DNA from: Amia ocellicauda
Lineage: Eukaryota; Chordata; Actinopteri; Amiiformes; Amiidae
Length of the DNA: 64,000 bases
Assembly: GCF_036373705.1 (NCBI RefSeq)
Contig: NC_089851.1
Span: forward strand, 51,746,312-51,810,311
Reading direction: 5' to 3'
Shown: piece by piece, positions 19,851 to 31,367 of the stretch
How positions within the stretch are numbered: the stretch's first letter is position 1
Layout of the letters: every line of letters starts with the position of its first letter
The notes under the pieces: model-generated
What the model was told of the DNA's origin: nothing
Databases searched by the model: none
The model's input: only the letters and a program-made list of their open reading frames with translations
Translations under genes and position numbers: made by a program

Positions 19851-20110
19851 AAGTGTGGATCCAGGCTGCAACAAAGGAAGCACACAGAGGTGTACACGTA
19901 AGGTTGATGGGAGCAACAAGCTTCCTGGTGAGCTTGTCCCGCGGGTGGCAATGGGAATTCGACATCGGCCGTTAGGTGTGCGTAGCCCACGCAGGGATGT
20001 CCTTTGGGTTTTGGTTCTTCTTTAAAAACTGTCATCTGTCCTGTTGGCTTTCCGCTTCATAACGTCCTCCAATGGCTTTACTATTAGCCTATCTTGCTAA
20101 AACTAAGGGT
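19851..20110. repeat. outlying copy of the array core, right part
   Basis: TGGATCCAGGCTGCAACAAA and the following ~250 bases match the segment after the AAAAC tract in core 1 (22197-22432), ending GCCTATCTTGCT. Later cores keep only the first ~115 bases of this part. Confidence 0.8.
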
Positions 20111-20113
20111 TGA

Positions 20114-20677
20114 TGTAACAGTTCGGGTGGGATATTCAACAGCCCCTCCCAACCTGCACACAACGAATAATGTGACAGCAAACAACTCAAACAACTGATA
20201 CAAATGTGTGTATCCTAGCACAATGAAATGTATTTGGAATAAATTACAGCACATTTAAGATGAGCAAAAAGATCATGAAAAAGGAAGGACAACAAAAGTC
20301 ATAACAAATCAGACACTATTACAAATGGTGGCGATACAAAGTCCACAATGAAGTTCCCCCAGTCCTTTACCAGTTCATATCACAACCGACGCTGAGGTGC
20401 CGTGGAAATCATGGAAGTGTTGATTATAACATGTCCATTATGGTCAAGACTTCCAAAGTGGGCGAAAGATTAATTTAACAGTCTTTTGTGCAATGAATCC
20501 GCGGTTGAAGTATTCCCCCACCATGGCGTCTCATTTCTCCTGTTCCTCTTCCCTTTCTCCTTTTATATCCATTCCATAAATTAGGTCATCTGTAGTCCAC
20601 CACATCCTCACCTGGAACCATGTATGCACAACAGCACCAGCAGGGGATAGTGGTCACCACAATACACACTCATAACA
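20114..20677 (-). mobile_element. solo-LTR-like block
   Basis: On the minus strand the block runs from TGTTATGAGTG to CCGAACTGTTACA (TG...CA ends with short inverted repeats). It has a TATAAAAGG box about 115 bases in. No coding region and no matching target duplication were seen, so the boundaries are tentative. It appears to be an isolated LTR relic of unknown family. Confidence 0.4.
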
Positions 20678-20726
20678 CAACAAATATAAAGCACAAGCTT
20701 CACAAGGTGCACATAAAGCCCACCTA

Positions 20727-20800
20727 AGGCACTGCTGGGATTCAAACCCAGGATCTCCTGTTTGCTAAACAGGCACCTTAACCAACTAAGCCAAGATGCT
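20727..20800 (-). pseudogene. tRNA-Thr-like gene with AGC anticodon
   Basis: The body is of Thr type (TTGGCTTAGTTGGTTAAGG...CCCAGCAGTGCCT) with a fully paired anticodon stem (CCTGT/ACAGG) around the loop TTAGCAA. The anticodon would be AGC, an alanine anticodon. It differs from Thr(AGT) by one base in the anticodon. The 5' acceptor strand (AGCATCT) no longer pairs, so it is probably a pseudogene. Confidence 0.65.
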
Positions 20801-20874
20801 GCCAATAGTAGCAGAACAGCAGATCACGGACCACTGTCAATCAGATGCTTGCCTTGCCGTCCATCCATCTATCC

Positions 20875-20932
<58 letters not shown>

Positions 20933-20975
20933 GACTCTCGATATCTAACTCTCGCTTGCTAGTTAGCTAGCTATG

Positions 20976-21100
20976 ACTCTACACTCAGGCGTAAGGAACA
21001 AAACAAAACAAAACAAAACAAAACAAAACAAAATCTGGATGCAGGCTGCAACAAAGGAAGCACACAGAGGTGTAAACGTAAGGTTGACGGCACCAAGACT
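20976..21100. repeat. partial core (no tRNA)
   Basis: ACTCTACACTCAGGCGTAAG, a short AAAAC tract (20998-21033) and ATCTGGATGCAGGCTGCAAC are present, but the tRNA pair is not. The following bases diverge after GGTTGACGG. Confidence 0.85.
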
Positions 21101-21772
21101 GCAGCTGCTGCTGCCGATAGTAGCATAATAGCAGATCACGGACCACTGTCAATCAGATGCTTGCCTTGCCGTCTATCTATCTATCTATCTATCTATCTAT
21201 GACTCTCGATATCTAACTCTCTTTGCTGGCTATCGCTCCCCCAATGGTCAGTAGCATAGTAGCATAACAGCAGATCACGGACCACTGTCAATCAGATGCT
21301 AGCCTTGCCATCCATCCATCTATCTATCTATCTATGACTCTCGATATCTATCTCTCTTGCTTGCTATCGCTACCCCAATGGTCAGTAGCATAGTAGCATA
21401 ACAGCAGATCAAGAACCACTGTCAATCAGATGCTTGCCTTGCCGTCCATCCATCCATTCATCTATCTATGACTCTCGATATCTAACTCTCTTGCTTGCTA
21501 TCGCTCCCCCAATGGTCAGTAGCATAGTTGCATAACAGCAGATCACAGACCACTGTCAATCAGATGCTTGCCTTGCCGTCCATCCATCCATCTATCTATC
21601 TAGCTAGCTAGCTATCTATCTATGACTCTCGATATCTAACTCTCTTGCTTGCTATCGCTCCCCCAATGGTCACGTATGTTGCATTCAACGACAAAGAAAA
21701 TCGTGTGCTGGAAATGATTTCTGGCAACTGTGAAGGAGCTGCACGACTGCAGCAACCACAACACCTCTGTCT

Positions 21773-21846
21773 GTCTCTGTGGTGCAATCGCTCAGCGCGT
21801 TTGGCTGTTAACCGAAAGGATGGTGGTTTGAATCCACCAAGGGACG
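21773..21846 (+). tRNA. tRNA-Asn(GTT), array core 1
   Basis: GTCTCTGTGGTGCAATCG opens a 74-base cloverleaf with anticodon loop CTGTTAA (GTT). Unlike later copies, acceptor position 3 keeps C and pairs properly. The B box is GGTTTGAATCC (T for C at position 56), and a T-run follows the gene. This may reduce Pol III use; function is uncertain. Confidence 0.7.
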
Positions 21847-22010
21847 GCCAACTTTTCCCCCCGCCCCTTGTTATTGTTTCTACTTCTGGCGGTCACCTTG
21901 CCAGACTGCGGCTACAGTAACCTTAAGCTGCTTGCTGTGGACGGCCATGTTGCAAAAATGTATTGAGCGTTTAGATACTTCCTTTCCATTGCCTAGGCCA
22001 ACATAAACCA

Positions 22011-22084
22011 ATGCACTGCTGGGAGTCGAACCCAGGGTTTCTTGTTTACAAGACAGGTGCTTTGACCAACTAAGCCACGGTGCC
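22011..22084 (-). tRNA. tRNA-Thr(TGT)-like, array core 1
   Basis: The anticodon loop CTTGTAA gives TGT, whereas the later cores have CGT. One anticodon-stem pair is lost (CCTGT against ACAAG), and the 3' end reads GCAGTGCAT. The B box GGTTCGACTCC is intact. Confidence 0.65.
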
Positions 22085-24939
22085 AGGACTCTCCCATTCC
22101 CCAGTGCCTACACTCAGGCGTAAGGAACAAAACAAAACAAAACAAAACAAAACAAAACAAAACAAAACAAAACAAAACAAAACAAAACAAAACAAAATCT
22201 GGATGCAGGCTGCAACAAAGGAAGCACGCAGAGGTGAAAACGTAAGGTTGACGGGAGCAACAAGCTCCCTGTTGCGACTGTCCAGGGGCTGCAATGGGAA
22301 TTGGACGTTGGCCGTTAGGTGCGCGTAGCGCGTGTCCTTTGGGTTCTGGTTCTTCTTTACAAACCGGCTTCTGTCCAGTTGGCTTTCCGGTTCATTACGT
22401 CCTCTGATGGCTTTACGATAAGCCTATCTTGCAATCAGATGCTTGCCTTGCCGTCCATCCATCCATCTATCTATCTATCTATCTATGACTCTCGATATCT
22501 AACTCTCTTGCTTGCTATCGCTCCCCCAATGGTCAGTAGCATAGTTGCATAACAGCAGATCACAGACCACTGTCAATCAGATGCTTGCCTTGCCGTCCAT
22601 CCATCCATTCATCTATCTATGACTCTCGATATCTAACTCTCTTGCTTGCTATCGCTCCCCCAATGGTCAGTAGCATAGTTGCATAACAGCAGATCAAAGA
22701 CCACTGTCAATCAGATGCTTGCCTTGCCGTCCATCCATCCATCCATCTATCTTTCTATGTATCTGTGTCTCTCGATATCTAACTCTCTTGCTTGCTAACG
22801 CTCCCCCAATGGTCAGTAGCATAGTAGCATAACAGCAGATCACGGACAACTGTCAATCAGATGCTTGCCTTGCCGTCCATCCATCCATCTATCTATTTAT
22901 CTATCTATGACTCTTGATATCTAACTCTCTTGCTTGCTATCGCTCCCCCAATGGTCAGTAGCATAGTAGCAAATCACGGACCACTGTCAATCAGGTGCTT
23001 GCCTTGCCGTCCATCCATCCATCCATCTATCTATCTATCTATCTATCTATGACTCTCAATATCTAACTCTCTTGCTTGCTATCGCTCCCCCAATGGTCAG
23101 TAGCATAGTAGCATAACAGCAGATCACGGACCACTGTCAATCAGATGCTTGCCTTGCAGTCCATCCATCTATCTATCTATCTATCTATAACTCTTGATAT
23201 CTAACTCTCTTGCTTGCTATCGCTCCCCCAATGGTCAGTAGCATTGTAGCATAACAGCAGATCATGGACCACTGTCAATCAGATGCTTGCCTTGCCGTCC
23301 ATCCATCCATCCATCTATCTATGACTCTCGATATCTAACTCTCTTGCTTGCTATCGCTCCCCCAATGGTCAGTAGCATAGTTGCATAACAGCAGATCACA
23401 GACCACTGTCAATCAGATGCTTGCCTTGCCGTCCATCCATCCATCCATCTATCTTTCTATGTATCTATGTCTCTCGATATCTAACTCTCTTGCTTGCTAT
23501 CGCTCCCCCAATGGTCAGTAGCATAGTAGCATAACAGCAGATCACGGACCACTGTCAATCAGATGCTTGCCTTGCCGTCCATCCATCTATCTATCTATCC
23601 ATCTATGACTCTTGATATCTAACTCTCTTGCTTGCTATCGCTCCCCCAATGGTCAGTAGCATAGTAGCATAACAGCAGATCACGGACCACTGTCAATCAG
23701 ATGCTTGCCTTGCCGTCCATCCATCCATCTATCTATTTATCTATCTATGACTCTTGATATCTAACTCTCTTGCTTGCTATCGCTCCCCCAATGGTCAGTA
23801 GCATAGTAGCAAATCACGGACCACTGTCAATCAGGTGCTTGCCTTGCCGTCCATCCATCCATCCATCTATCTATCTATCTATCTATGACTCTCAATATCT
23901 AACTCTCTTGCTTGCTATCGCTCCCCCAATGGTCAGTAGCATTGTAGCATAACAGCAGATCACGGACCACTGTCAATCAGATGCTTGCCTTGCCGTCCAT
24001 CCATCTATCTATCTATCTATCTATGACTCTTGATATCTAACTCTCTTGCTTGCTATCGCTCCGCCAATGGTCAGTAGCATAGTAGCATGACAGCAGATCA
24101 CGGACCACTGTCAATCAGATGCTTGCCTTGCCGTCCATCCATCCATCCATCTATCTATGACTCTCGATATCTAACTCTCTTGCTTGCTATCGCTCCCCCA
24201 ATGGTCAGTAGCATAGTTGCATAACAGCAGATCACAGACCACTGTCAATCAGATGCTTGCCTTGCCGTCCATCCATCCATCCATCTATCTTTCTATGTAT
24301 CTATGTCTCTCGATATCTAACTCTCTTGCTTGCTATCGCTCCCCCAATGGTCAGTAGCATAACAGCAGATCACGGAACACTGTCAATCAGATGCTTGCCT
24401 TGCCGTCCATCCATCCATCCATCTATCTATCTATCTATCTATCTATCTATGACTCTCGATATCTAACTCTCTTGCTTGCTATCGCTCCCCCAATGGTCAG
24501 TAGAATAGTAGCATATCAGCAGATCATGGACCACTGTCAATCAGATGCTTGCCTTGTCTTCCATCCATCCATCTATCTATCTATCTAGCTATCTAGATAG
24601 CTATCAATCTATGACTCTCAATATCTAACTCTCTTGCTTGCTATCGCTCCCCCAATGGTCAGTAGAATAGTAGCATAACAGCAGATCACGGACCACTGTC
24701 AATCAGATGCTTGCCTTGCCGTCCATCCATCCATCCATCTATCTATCTATCTAGCTATTTAGCTAGCTATTTAGCTAGCTATCAATCTATGACTCTCAAT
24801 ATCTAACTCTCTTGCTTGCTATCGCTCCCCCAATGGTCACGTATGTTGCATTCAACGACAAAGAAAATCGTGTGCTGGAAATGATTTCTGGCAACTGTGA
24901 AGGAACTGCACGACTGCAGCAAGCACAACACCTCCGTCT

Positions 24940-25013
24940 GTGTCTGTGGCGTAATCGGTCAGCGTGTTCGGCTGTTATTCGAAAGGATGGTGGTTTGAAT
25001 CCACCCAGGGACG
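24940..25013 (+). tRNA. tRNA-Asn(GTT), array core 2
   Basis: Acceptor GTGTCTG has G at position 3 opposite G (one mismatch), as in all cores from here on. This copy reads GGCTGTTATTCGAAAGG, so the anticodon GTT stays but loop base 38 and stem base 39 changed. TTTT lies ~8 bases past the 3' end. Confidence 0.65.
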
Positions 25014-25177
25014 GCCCACTTTTCCCCCCGCCCCTTGTTATTGTTTCTACTTCTGGCGGTCACCTTGCCAGACTGCGGCTACAGTAACCTTAAGCTGATT
25101 GCTGCAGACGGCCATCTTGGAAAAATGTATTGAGCGTTTAGAAACTTCCTTTCCATTGCCTAGGCCAACATAAACCA

Positions 25178-25251
25178 AGGCACTGCTAGGGGTCGAACCC
25201 AGGGTTTCCTGTTTACGAGACAGGCGCTTTGACCAACTAAGCCACGGTGCC
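25178..25251 (-). tRNA. tRNA-Thr(CGT), array core 2
   Basis: GGCACCGTGGCTTAGTTGG, anticodon arm CCTGTCTCGTAAACAGG (CGT, fully paired) and B box GGTTCGACCCC. Acceptor pair 6-67 is C-A. No T-run lies directly downstream; the nearest is ~60 bases away. Confidence 0.7.
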
Positions 25252-25932
25252 AGGACTCTCCCATTCCCCAGTGCCTACACTCAGGCGTAAGAAACAAAAC
25301 AAAACAAAACAAAACAAAACAAAACAAAACAAAACAAAACAAAACAAAACAAAACAAAACAAAACAAAACAAAACAAAACAAAACAAAACAAAATCTGGA
25401 TGCAGGCTGCAACAAAGGAAGCACACAGAGGTGAAAACGTAAGGTTGACGGGAGCAACAAGCTCCCTGTTGCGACTGTCCAGGGGCGGCAATGGGAATTG
25501 GACGTTAGGTAAGTAGCATAGTAGCATAACAGCAGATCACGGACCACTGTCAATCAGATGCTTGCCTTTCCGTCCATCCATCCATCTATCTATCTATCTA
25601 TCTATGACTCTCGATATCTAACTCTCTTGCTTGCTATCGCTCCCCCAATGGTCAGTAGCATAGTAGCATAACAGCAGATCACGGACCACTGTCAATCAGA
25701 TGCTTGCCTTGCCGTCCATCCATCCATCTTTCTATCTATCTATCTAGCTATCTATCTAGCTATTTAGCTAGCTATCAATCTATGACTCTCAATATCTAAC
25801 TCTCTTGCTTGCTATCGCTCCCCCAATGGTCACGTATGTTGCATTCAACGACAAAGAAAATCGTGTGCTGGAAATGATTTCTGGCAACTGTGAAGGAACT
25901 GCACGACTGCAGCAAGCACAACACCTCCGTCT

Positions 25933-26006
25933 GTGTCTGTGGCGCAATCGGTCAGCGTGTTCGGCTGTTAACCGAAAGTATGGTGGTTTGAATCCACCCA
26001 GGGACG
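25933..26006 (+). tRNA. tRNA-Asn(GTT), array core 3
   Basis: Same as core 4 except that the variable loop reads AAAGTATGG instead of AAAGGATGG. Confidence 0.65.
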
Positions 26007-26171
26007 GCCCACTTTTCCCCCCCGCCCCTTGTTATTGTTTCTACTTCTGGCGGTCACCTTGCCAGACTGTGGCTACAGTAACCTTAAGCTGCTTGCTGCG
26101 GACGGCCATCTTGGAAAAATGTATTGAGCGTTTAGAAACTTCCTTTCCATTGCCTAGGCCAACATAAACCA

Positions 26172-26245
26172 AGGCACTGCTAGGAGTCGAACCCAGGGTT
26201 TCCTGTTTACGAGACAGGCGCTTTGACCAACTAAGCCACGGTGCC
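26172..26245 (-). tRNA. tRNA-Thr(CGT), array core 3
   Basis: Anticodon arm and B box (GGTTCGACTCC) intact; acceptor has the common C-A mismatch. Confidence 0.7.
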
Positions 26246-27919
26246 AGGACTCTCCCATTCCCCAGTGTCTACACTCAGGCGTAAGAAACAAAACAAAACA
26301 AAACAAAACAAAACAAAACAAAACAAAACAAAACAAAACAAAACAAAACAAAACAAAACAAAACAAAACAAAACAAAACAAAATCTGGATGCAGGCTGCA
26401 ACAAAGGAAGCACACAGAGGTGAAAACGTAAGGTTGACGGGAGCAACAAGCTCCCTGTTGCGACTGTCCAGGGGCGGCAATGGGAATTGGACGTTAGGTA
26501 AGTAGCATAGTAGCATAACAGCAGATCACGGACCACTGTCAATCAGATGCTTGCCTTTCCGTCCATCCATCCATCTATCTATCTATCTATCTATGACTCT
26601 CGATATCTAACTCTCTTGCTTGCTATCGCTCCCCCAATGGTCAGTAGCATAGTAGCATAACAGCAGATCACGGACCACTGTCAATCAGATGCTTGCCTTG
26701 CCGTCCATCCATCCATCCATCTATGACTCTCGATATCTAACTCTCTTGCTTGCTATCGCTCCCCCAATGGTCAGTAGCATAGTAGCATAACAGCAGATCA
26801 CGGACCACTGTCAATCAGGTGCTTGCCTTGCCGTCCATCCATCCATCCATCTATCTATCTATCTATCTATGACTCTCAATATCTAACTCTCTTGCTTGCT
26901 ATCGCTCCCCCAATGGTCAGTAGCATTGTAGCATAACAGCAGATCACGGACCACTGTCAATCAGATGCTTGCCTTGCCGTCCATCCATCTATCTATCTAT
27001 CTATCTATGACTCTTGATATCTAACTCTCTTGCTTGCTATCGCTCCCCCAATGGTCAGTAGCATAGTAGCATGACAGCAGATCACGGACCACTGTCAATC
27101 AGATGCTTGCCTTGCCGTCCATCCATCCATCCATCTATCTATGACTCTCGATATCTAACTCTCTTGCTTGCTATCGCTCCCCCAATGGTCAGTAGCATAG
27201 TTGCATAACAGCAGATCACAGACCACTGTCAATCAGATGCTGGCCTTGCCGTCCATCCATCCATCCATCTATCTTTCTATGTATCTATGTCTCTCGATAT
27301 CTAACTCTCTTGCTTGCTAACGCTCCGCCAATGGTCAGTAGCATAACAGCAGATCACGGAACACTGTCAATCAGATGCTTGCCTTGCCGTCCATCCATCT
27401 ATCTATCTATCTATCTATCTATGACTCTCGATATCTAACTCTCTTGCTTGCTATCGCTCCCCCAATGGTCAGTAGAATAGTAGCATATCAGCAGATCATG
27501 GACCACTGTCAATCAGATGCTTGCCTTGTCTTCCATCCATCCATCTATCTATCTATCTATCTATCTAGCTATCTAGATAGCTATCAATCTATGACTCTCA
27601 ATATCTAACTCTCTTGCTTGCTATCGCTCCCCCAATGGTCAGTAGAATAGTAGCATAACAGCAGATCACGGACCACTGTCAATCAGATGCTTGCCTTGCC
27701 GTCCATCCATCCATCCATCTATCTATCTATCTAGCTATTTAGCTAGCTATTTAGCTAGCTATCAATCTATGACTCTCAATATCTAACTCTCTTGCTTGCT
27801 ATCGCTCCCCCAATGGTCACGTATGTTGCATTCAACGACAAAGAAAATCGTGTGCTGGAAATGATTTCTGGCAACTGTGAAGGAACTGCACGACTGCAGC
27901 AAGCACAACACCTCCGTCT

Positions 27920-27993
27920 GTGTCTGTGGCGCAATCGGTCAGCGTGTTCGGCTGTTAACCGAAAGGATGGTGGTTTGAATCCACCCAGGGACG
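27920..27993 (+). tRNA. tRNA-Asn(GTT), array core 4
   Basis: Consensus copy. The acceptor is GTGTCTG/CAGGGAC with one G-G mismatch. The anticodon arm TTCGGCTGTTAACCGAA is perfect. The T arm GGTGGTTTGAATCCACC is fully paired but has T for C at position 56. CACTTTTCC downstream could terminate Pol III. Confidence 0.7.
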
Positions 27994-28157
27994 GCCCACT
28001 TTTCCCCCCGCCCCTTGTTATTGTTTCTACTTCTGGCGGTCACCTTGCCAGACTGCGGCTACAGTAACCTTAAGCTGCTTGCTGCGGACGGCCATCTTGG
28101 AAAAATGTATTGAGCGTTTAGAAACTTCCTTTCCATTGCCTAGGCCAACATAAACCA

Positions 28158-28231
28158 AGGCACTGCTAGGAGTCGAACCCAGGGTTTCCTGTTTACGAGA
28201 CAGGCGCTTTGACCAACTAAGCCACGGTGCC
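28158..28231 (-). tRNA. tRNA-Thr(CGT), array core 4
   Basis: Consensus Thr copy. It converges on the tRNA-Asn, with 164 bases between the two 3' ends. Confidence 0.7.
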
Positions 28232-29671
28232 AGGACTCTCCCATTCCCCAGTGCCTACACTCAGGCGTAAGAAACAAAACAAAACAAAACAAAACAAAAC
28301 AAAACAAAACAAAACAAAACAAAACAAAACAAAACAAAACAAAACAAAACAAAACAAAACAAAACAAAACAAAACAAAACAAAACAAAACAAAACAAAAT
28401 CTGGATGCAGGCTGCAACAAAGGAAGCACACAGAGGTGAAAACGTAAGGTTGACGGGAGCAACAAGCTCCCTGTTGCGACTGTCCAGGGGCGGCAATAGG
28501 AATTGGACGTTAGGTAAGTAGCATAGTAGCATAACAGCAGATCACGGACCACTGTCAATCAGATGCTTGCCTTTCCGTCCATCCATCCATCTATCTATCT
28601 ATCTATCTATGACTCTCGATATCTAACTCTCTTGCTTGCTATCGCTCCCCCAATGGTCAGTAGCATAGTAGCATAACAGCAGATCACGGACCACTGTCAA
28701 TCAGATGCTTGCCTTGCCGTCCATTTATCCATCCGTCTATCTATCTATCTATCTATGACTCTCGATATCTAACTCTCTTGCTTGCTATCGCTCCCCCAAT
28801 GGTCAGTAGCATAGTAGCATAACAGCAGATCACGGACCACTGTCAATCAGATGCTTGCCTTTCCGTCCATCTATCTATCTATCTATCTATCTATCTATGA
28901 CTCTCGATATCTAACTCTCTTGCTTGCTATCGCTCCCCCAATGGTCAGTAGCATAGTAGCATAACAGCAGATCACGGACCACTGTCAATCAGATGCTTGC
29001 CTTGCCGTCCATCCATCCATCCATCTATGACTCTCGATATCTAACTCTCTTGCTTGCTATCGCTCCCCCAATGGTCAGTAGCATAGTAGCATAACAGCAG
29101 ATCACGGACCACTGTCAATCAGATGCTTGCCTCGCCGTCCATCCATCCATCCATCTATCTATCTATCTATCTATGACTCTCGATATCTAACTCTCTTGCT
29201 TGCTATCGCTCCCCCAATGGTCAGTAGAATAGTAGCATATCAGCAGATCATGGACCACTGTCAATCAGATGCTTGCCTTGTCTTCCATCCATCCATCTAT
29301 CTATCTATCTATCTATCTAGCTATCTAGATAGCTATCAATCTATGACTCTCAATATCTAACTCTCTTGCTTGCTATCGCTCCCCCAATGGTCAGTAGAAT
29401 AGTAGCATAACAGCAGATCACGGACCACTGTCAATCAGATGCTTGCCTTGCCGTCCATCCATCCATCCATCTATCTATCTATCTAGCTATTTAGCTAGCT
29501 ATTTAGCTAGCTATCAATCTATGACTCTCAATATCTAACTCTCTTGCTTGCTATCGCTCCCCCAATGGTCACGTATGTTGCATTCAACGACAAAGAAAAT
29601 CGTGTGCTGGAAATGATTTCTGGCAACTGTGAAGGAACTGCACGACTGCAGCAAGCACAACACCTCCGTCT

Positions 29672-29745
29672 GTGTCTGTGGCGCAATCGGTCAGCGTGTT
29701 CGGCTGTTAACCGAAAGGATGGTGGTTTGAATCCACCCAGGGACG
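29672..29745 (+). tRNA. tRNA-Asn(GTT), array core 5
   Basis: Identical by eye to the core 4 copy. Confidence 0.65.
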
Positions 29746-29909
29746 GCCCACTTTTCCCCCCGCCCCTTGTTATTGTTTCTACTTCTGGCGGTCACCTTGC
29801 CAGACTGCGGCTACAGTAACCTTAAGCTGCTTGCTGCGGACGGCCATCTTGGAAAAATGTATTGAGCGTTTAGAAACTTCCTTTCCATTGCCTAGGCCAA
29901 CATAAACCA

Positions 29910-29983
29910 AGGCACTGCTAGGGGTCGAACCCAGGGTTTCCTGTTTACGAGACAGGCGCTTTGACCAACTAAGCCACGGTGCC
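29910..29983 (-). tRNA. tRNA-Thr(CGT), array core 5
   Basis: Shares the GGTTCGACCCC T-arm variant with core 2. Confidence 0.7.
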
Positions 29984-31055
29984 AGGACTCTCCCATTCCC
30001 CAGTGCCTACACTCAGGCGTAAGAAACAAAACAAAACAAATCAAAACAAAACAAAACAAAACAAAACAAAACAAATTAAAAAACAAAACAAAACAAAACA
30101 AAATCTGGATGCAGGCTGCAACAAAGGAAGCACACAGAGGTGAAAACGTAAGGTTGACGGGAGCAACAAGCTCCCTGTTGCGACTGTCCAGGGGCGGCAA
30201 TGGGAATTGGACGTTAGGTAAGTAGCATAGTAGCATAACAGCAGATCACGGACCACTGTCAATCAGATGCTTGCCTTTCCGTCCATCCATCCATCTATCT
30301 ATCTATCTATCTATGACTCTCGATATCTAACTCTCTTGCTTGCTATCGCTCCCCCAATGGTCAGTAGCATAGTAGCATAACAGCAGATCACGGACCACTG
30401 TCAATCAGATGCTTGCCTTGCCGTCCATCCATCCATCCATCTATGACTCTCGATATCTAACTCTCTTGCTTGCTATCGCTCCCCCAATGGTCAGTAGCAT
30501 AGTAGCATAACAGCAGATCACGGACCACTGTCAATCAGGTGCTTGCCTTGCCGTCCATCCATCCATCCATCTATCTATCTATCTATCTATGACTCTCAAT
30601 ATCTAACTCTCTTGCTTGCTATCGCTCCCCCAATGGTCAGTAGCATTGTAGCATAACAGCAGATCACGGACCACTGTCAATCAGATGCTTGCCTTGCCGT
30701 CCATCCATCTATCTATCTATCTATCTATGACTCTTGATATCTAACTCTCTTGCTTGCTATCGCTCCCCCAATGGTCAGTAGCATAGTAGCATAACAGCAG
30801 ATCACGGACCACTGTCAATCAGATGCTTGCCTTGCCGTCCATCCATCCATCTATCTATCTATCTATCTAGCTATCTATCTAGCTATTTAGCTAGCTATCA
30901 ATCTATGACTCTCAATATCTAACTCTCTTGCTTGCTATCGCTCCCCCAATGGTCACGTATGTTGCATTCAACGACAAAGAAAATCGTGTGCTGGCAATGA
31001 TTTTTGGCAACTGTGAAGGAACTGCACGACTGCAGCAAGCACAACACCTCTGTCT

Positions 31056-31129
31056 GTGTCTGTGGCGCAATCGGTCAGCGTGTTCGGCTGTTAACCGAAA
31101 GGATGGTGGTTTGAATCCACCCAGGGACG
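31056..31129 (+). tRNA. tRNA-Asn(GTT), array core 6
   Basis: Consensus; the 5' flank reads CCTCTGTCT rather than CCTCCGTCT. Confidence 0.65.
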
Positions 31130-31293
31130 GCCCACTTTTCCCCCCGCCCCTTGTTATTGTTTCTACTTCTGGCGGTCACCTTGCCAGACTGCGGCTACAG
31201 TAACCTTAAGCTGCTTGCTGCGGACGGCCATCTTGGAAAAATGTATTGAGCGTTTAGAAACTTCCTTTCCATTGCCTAGGCCAACATAAACCA

Positions 31294-31367
31294 AGGCACT
31301 GCTAGGAGTCGAACCCAGGGTTTCCTGTTTACGAGACAGGCGCTTTGACCAACTAAGCCACGGTGCC
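31294..31367 (-). tRNA. tRNA-Thr(CGT), array core 6
   Basis: Matches the core 4 copy by eye. Confidence 0.7.

Larger units (their letters stand above)
21673..22432. repeat. array core 1 (longest)
   Basis: It begins CGTATGTTGCATTCAACG and holds tRNA-Asn, tRNA-Thr and AAAAC at 22126-22197. It keeps the full right part to GCCTATCTTGC, as at 19851-20110. All later cores are cut at GACGTTAGGT, so this copy looks ancestral. Confidence 0.95.
24840..25510. repeat. array core 2
   Basis: Standard short core. The AAAAC tract is at 25292-25394. It ends GACGTTAGGT and passes straight into monomers. Confidence 0.95.
25833..26499. repeat. array core 3
   Basis: One extra C lies in the CCCCGCCCC spacer between the two tRNAs. 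The AAAAC tract is at 26286-26383. Confidence 0.95.
27820..28515. repeat. array core 4
   Basis: Representative core with the longest AAAAC tract (28272-28399, about 25 units). Confidence 0.95.
29572..30219. repeat. array core 5
   Basis: Its AAAAC tract (30024-30103) is shortened and interrupted (AATCAAAAC and AAATTAAAAAAC), unlike the pure tracts elsewhere. Confidence 0.95.

Noticed and set aside
22440-24600. Frames rich in PSIHPSIYLSIYLSIY
   Set aside because: Translation of the ATCC/ATCT microsatellite in each monomer.
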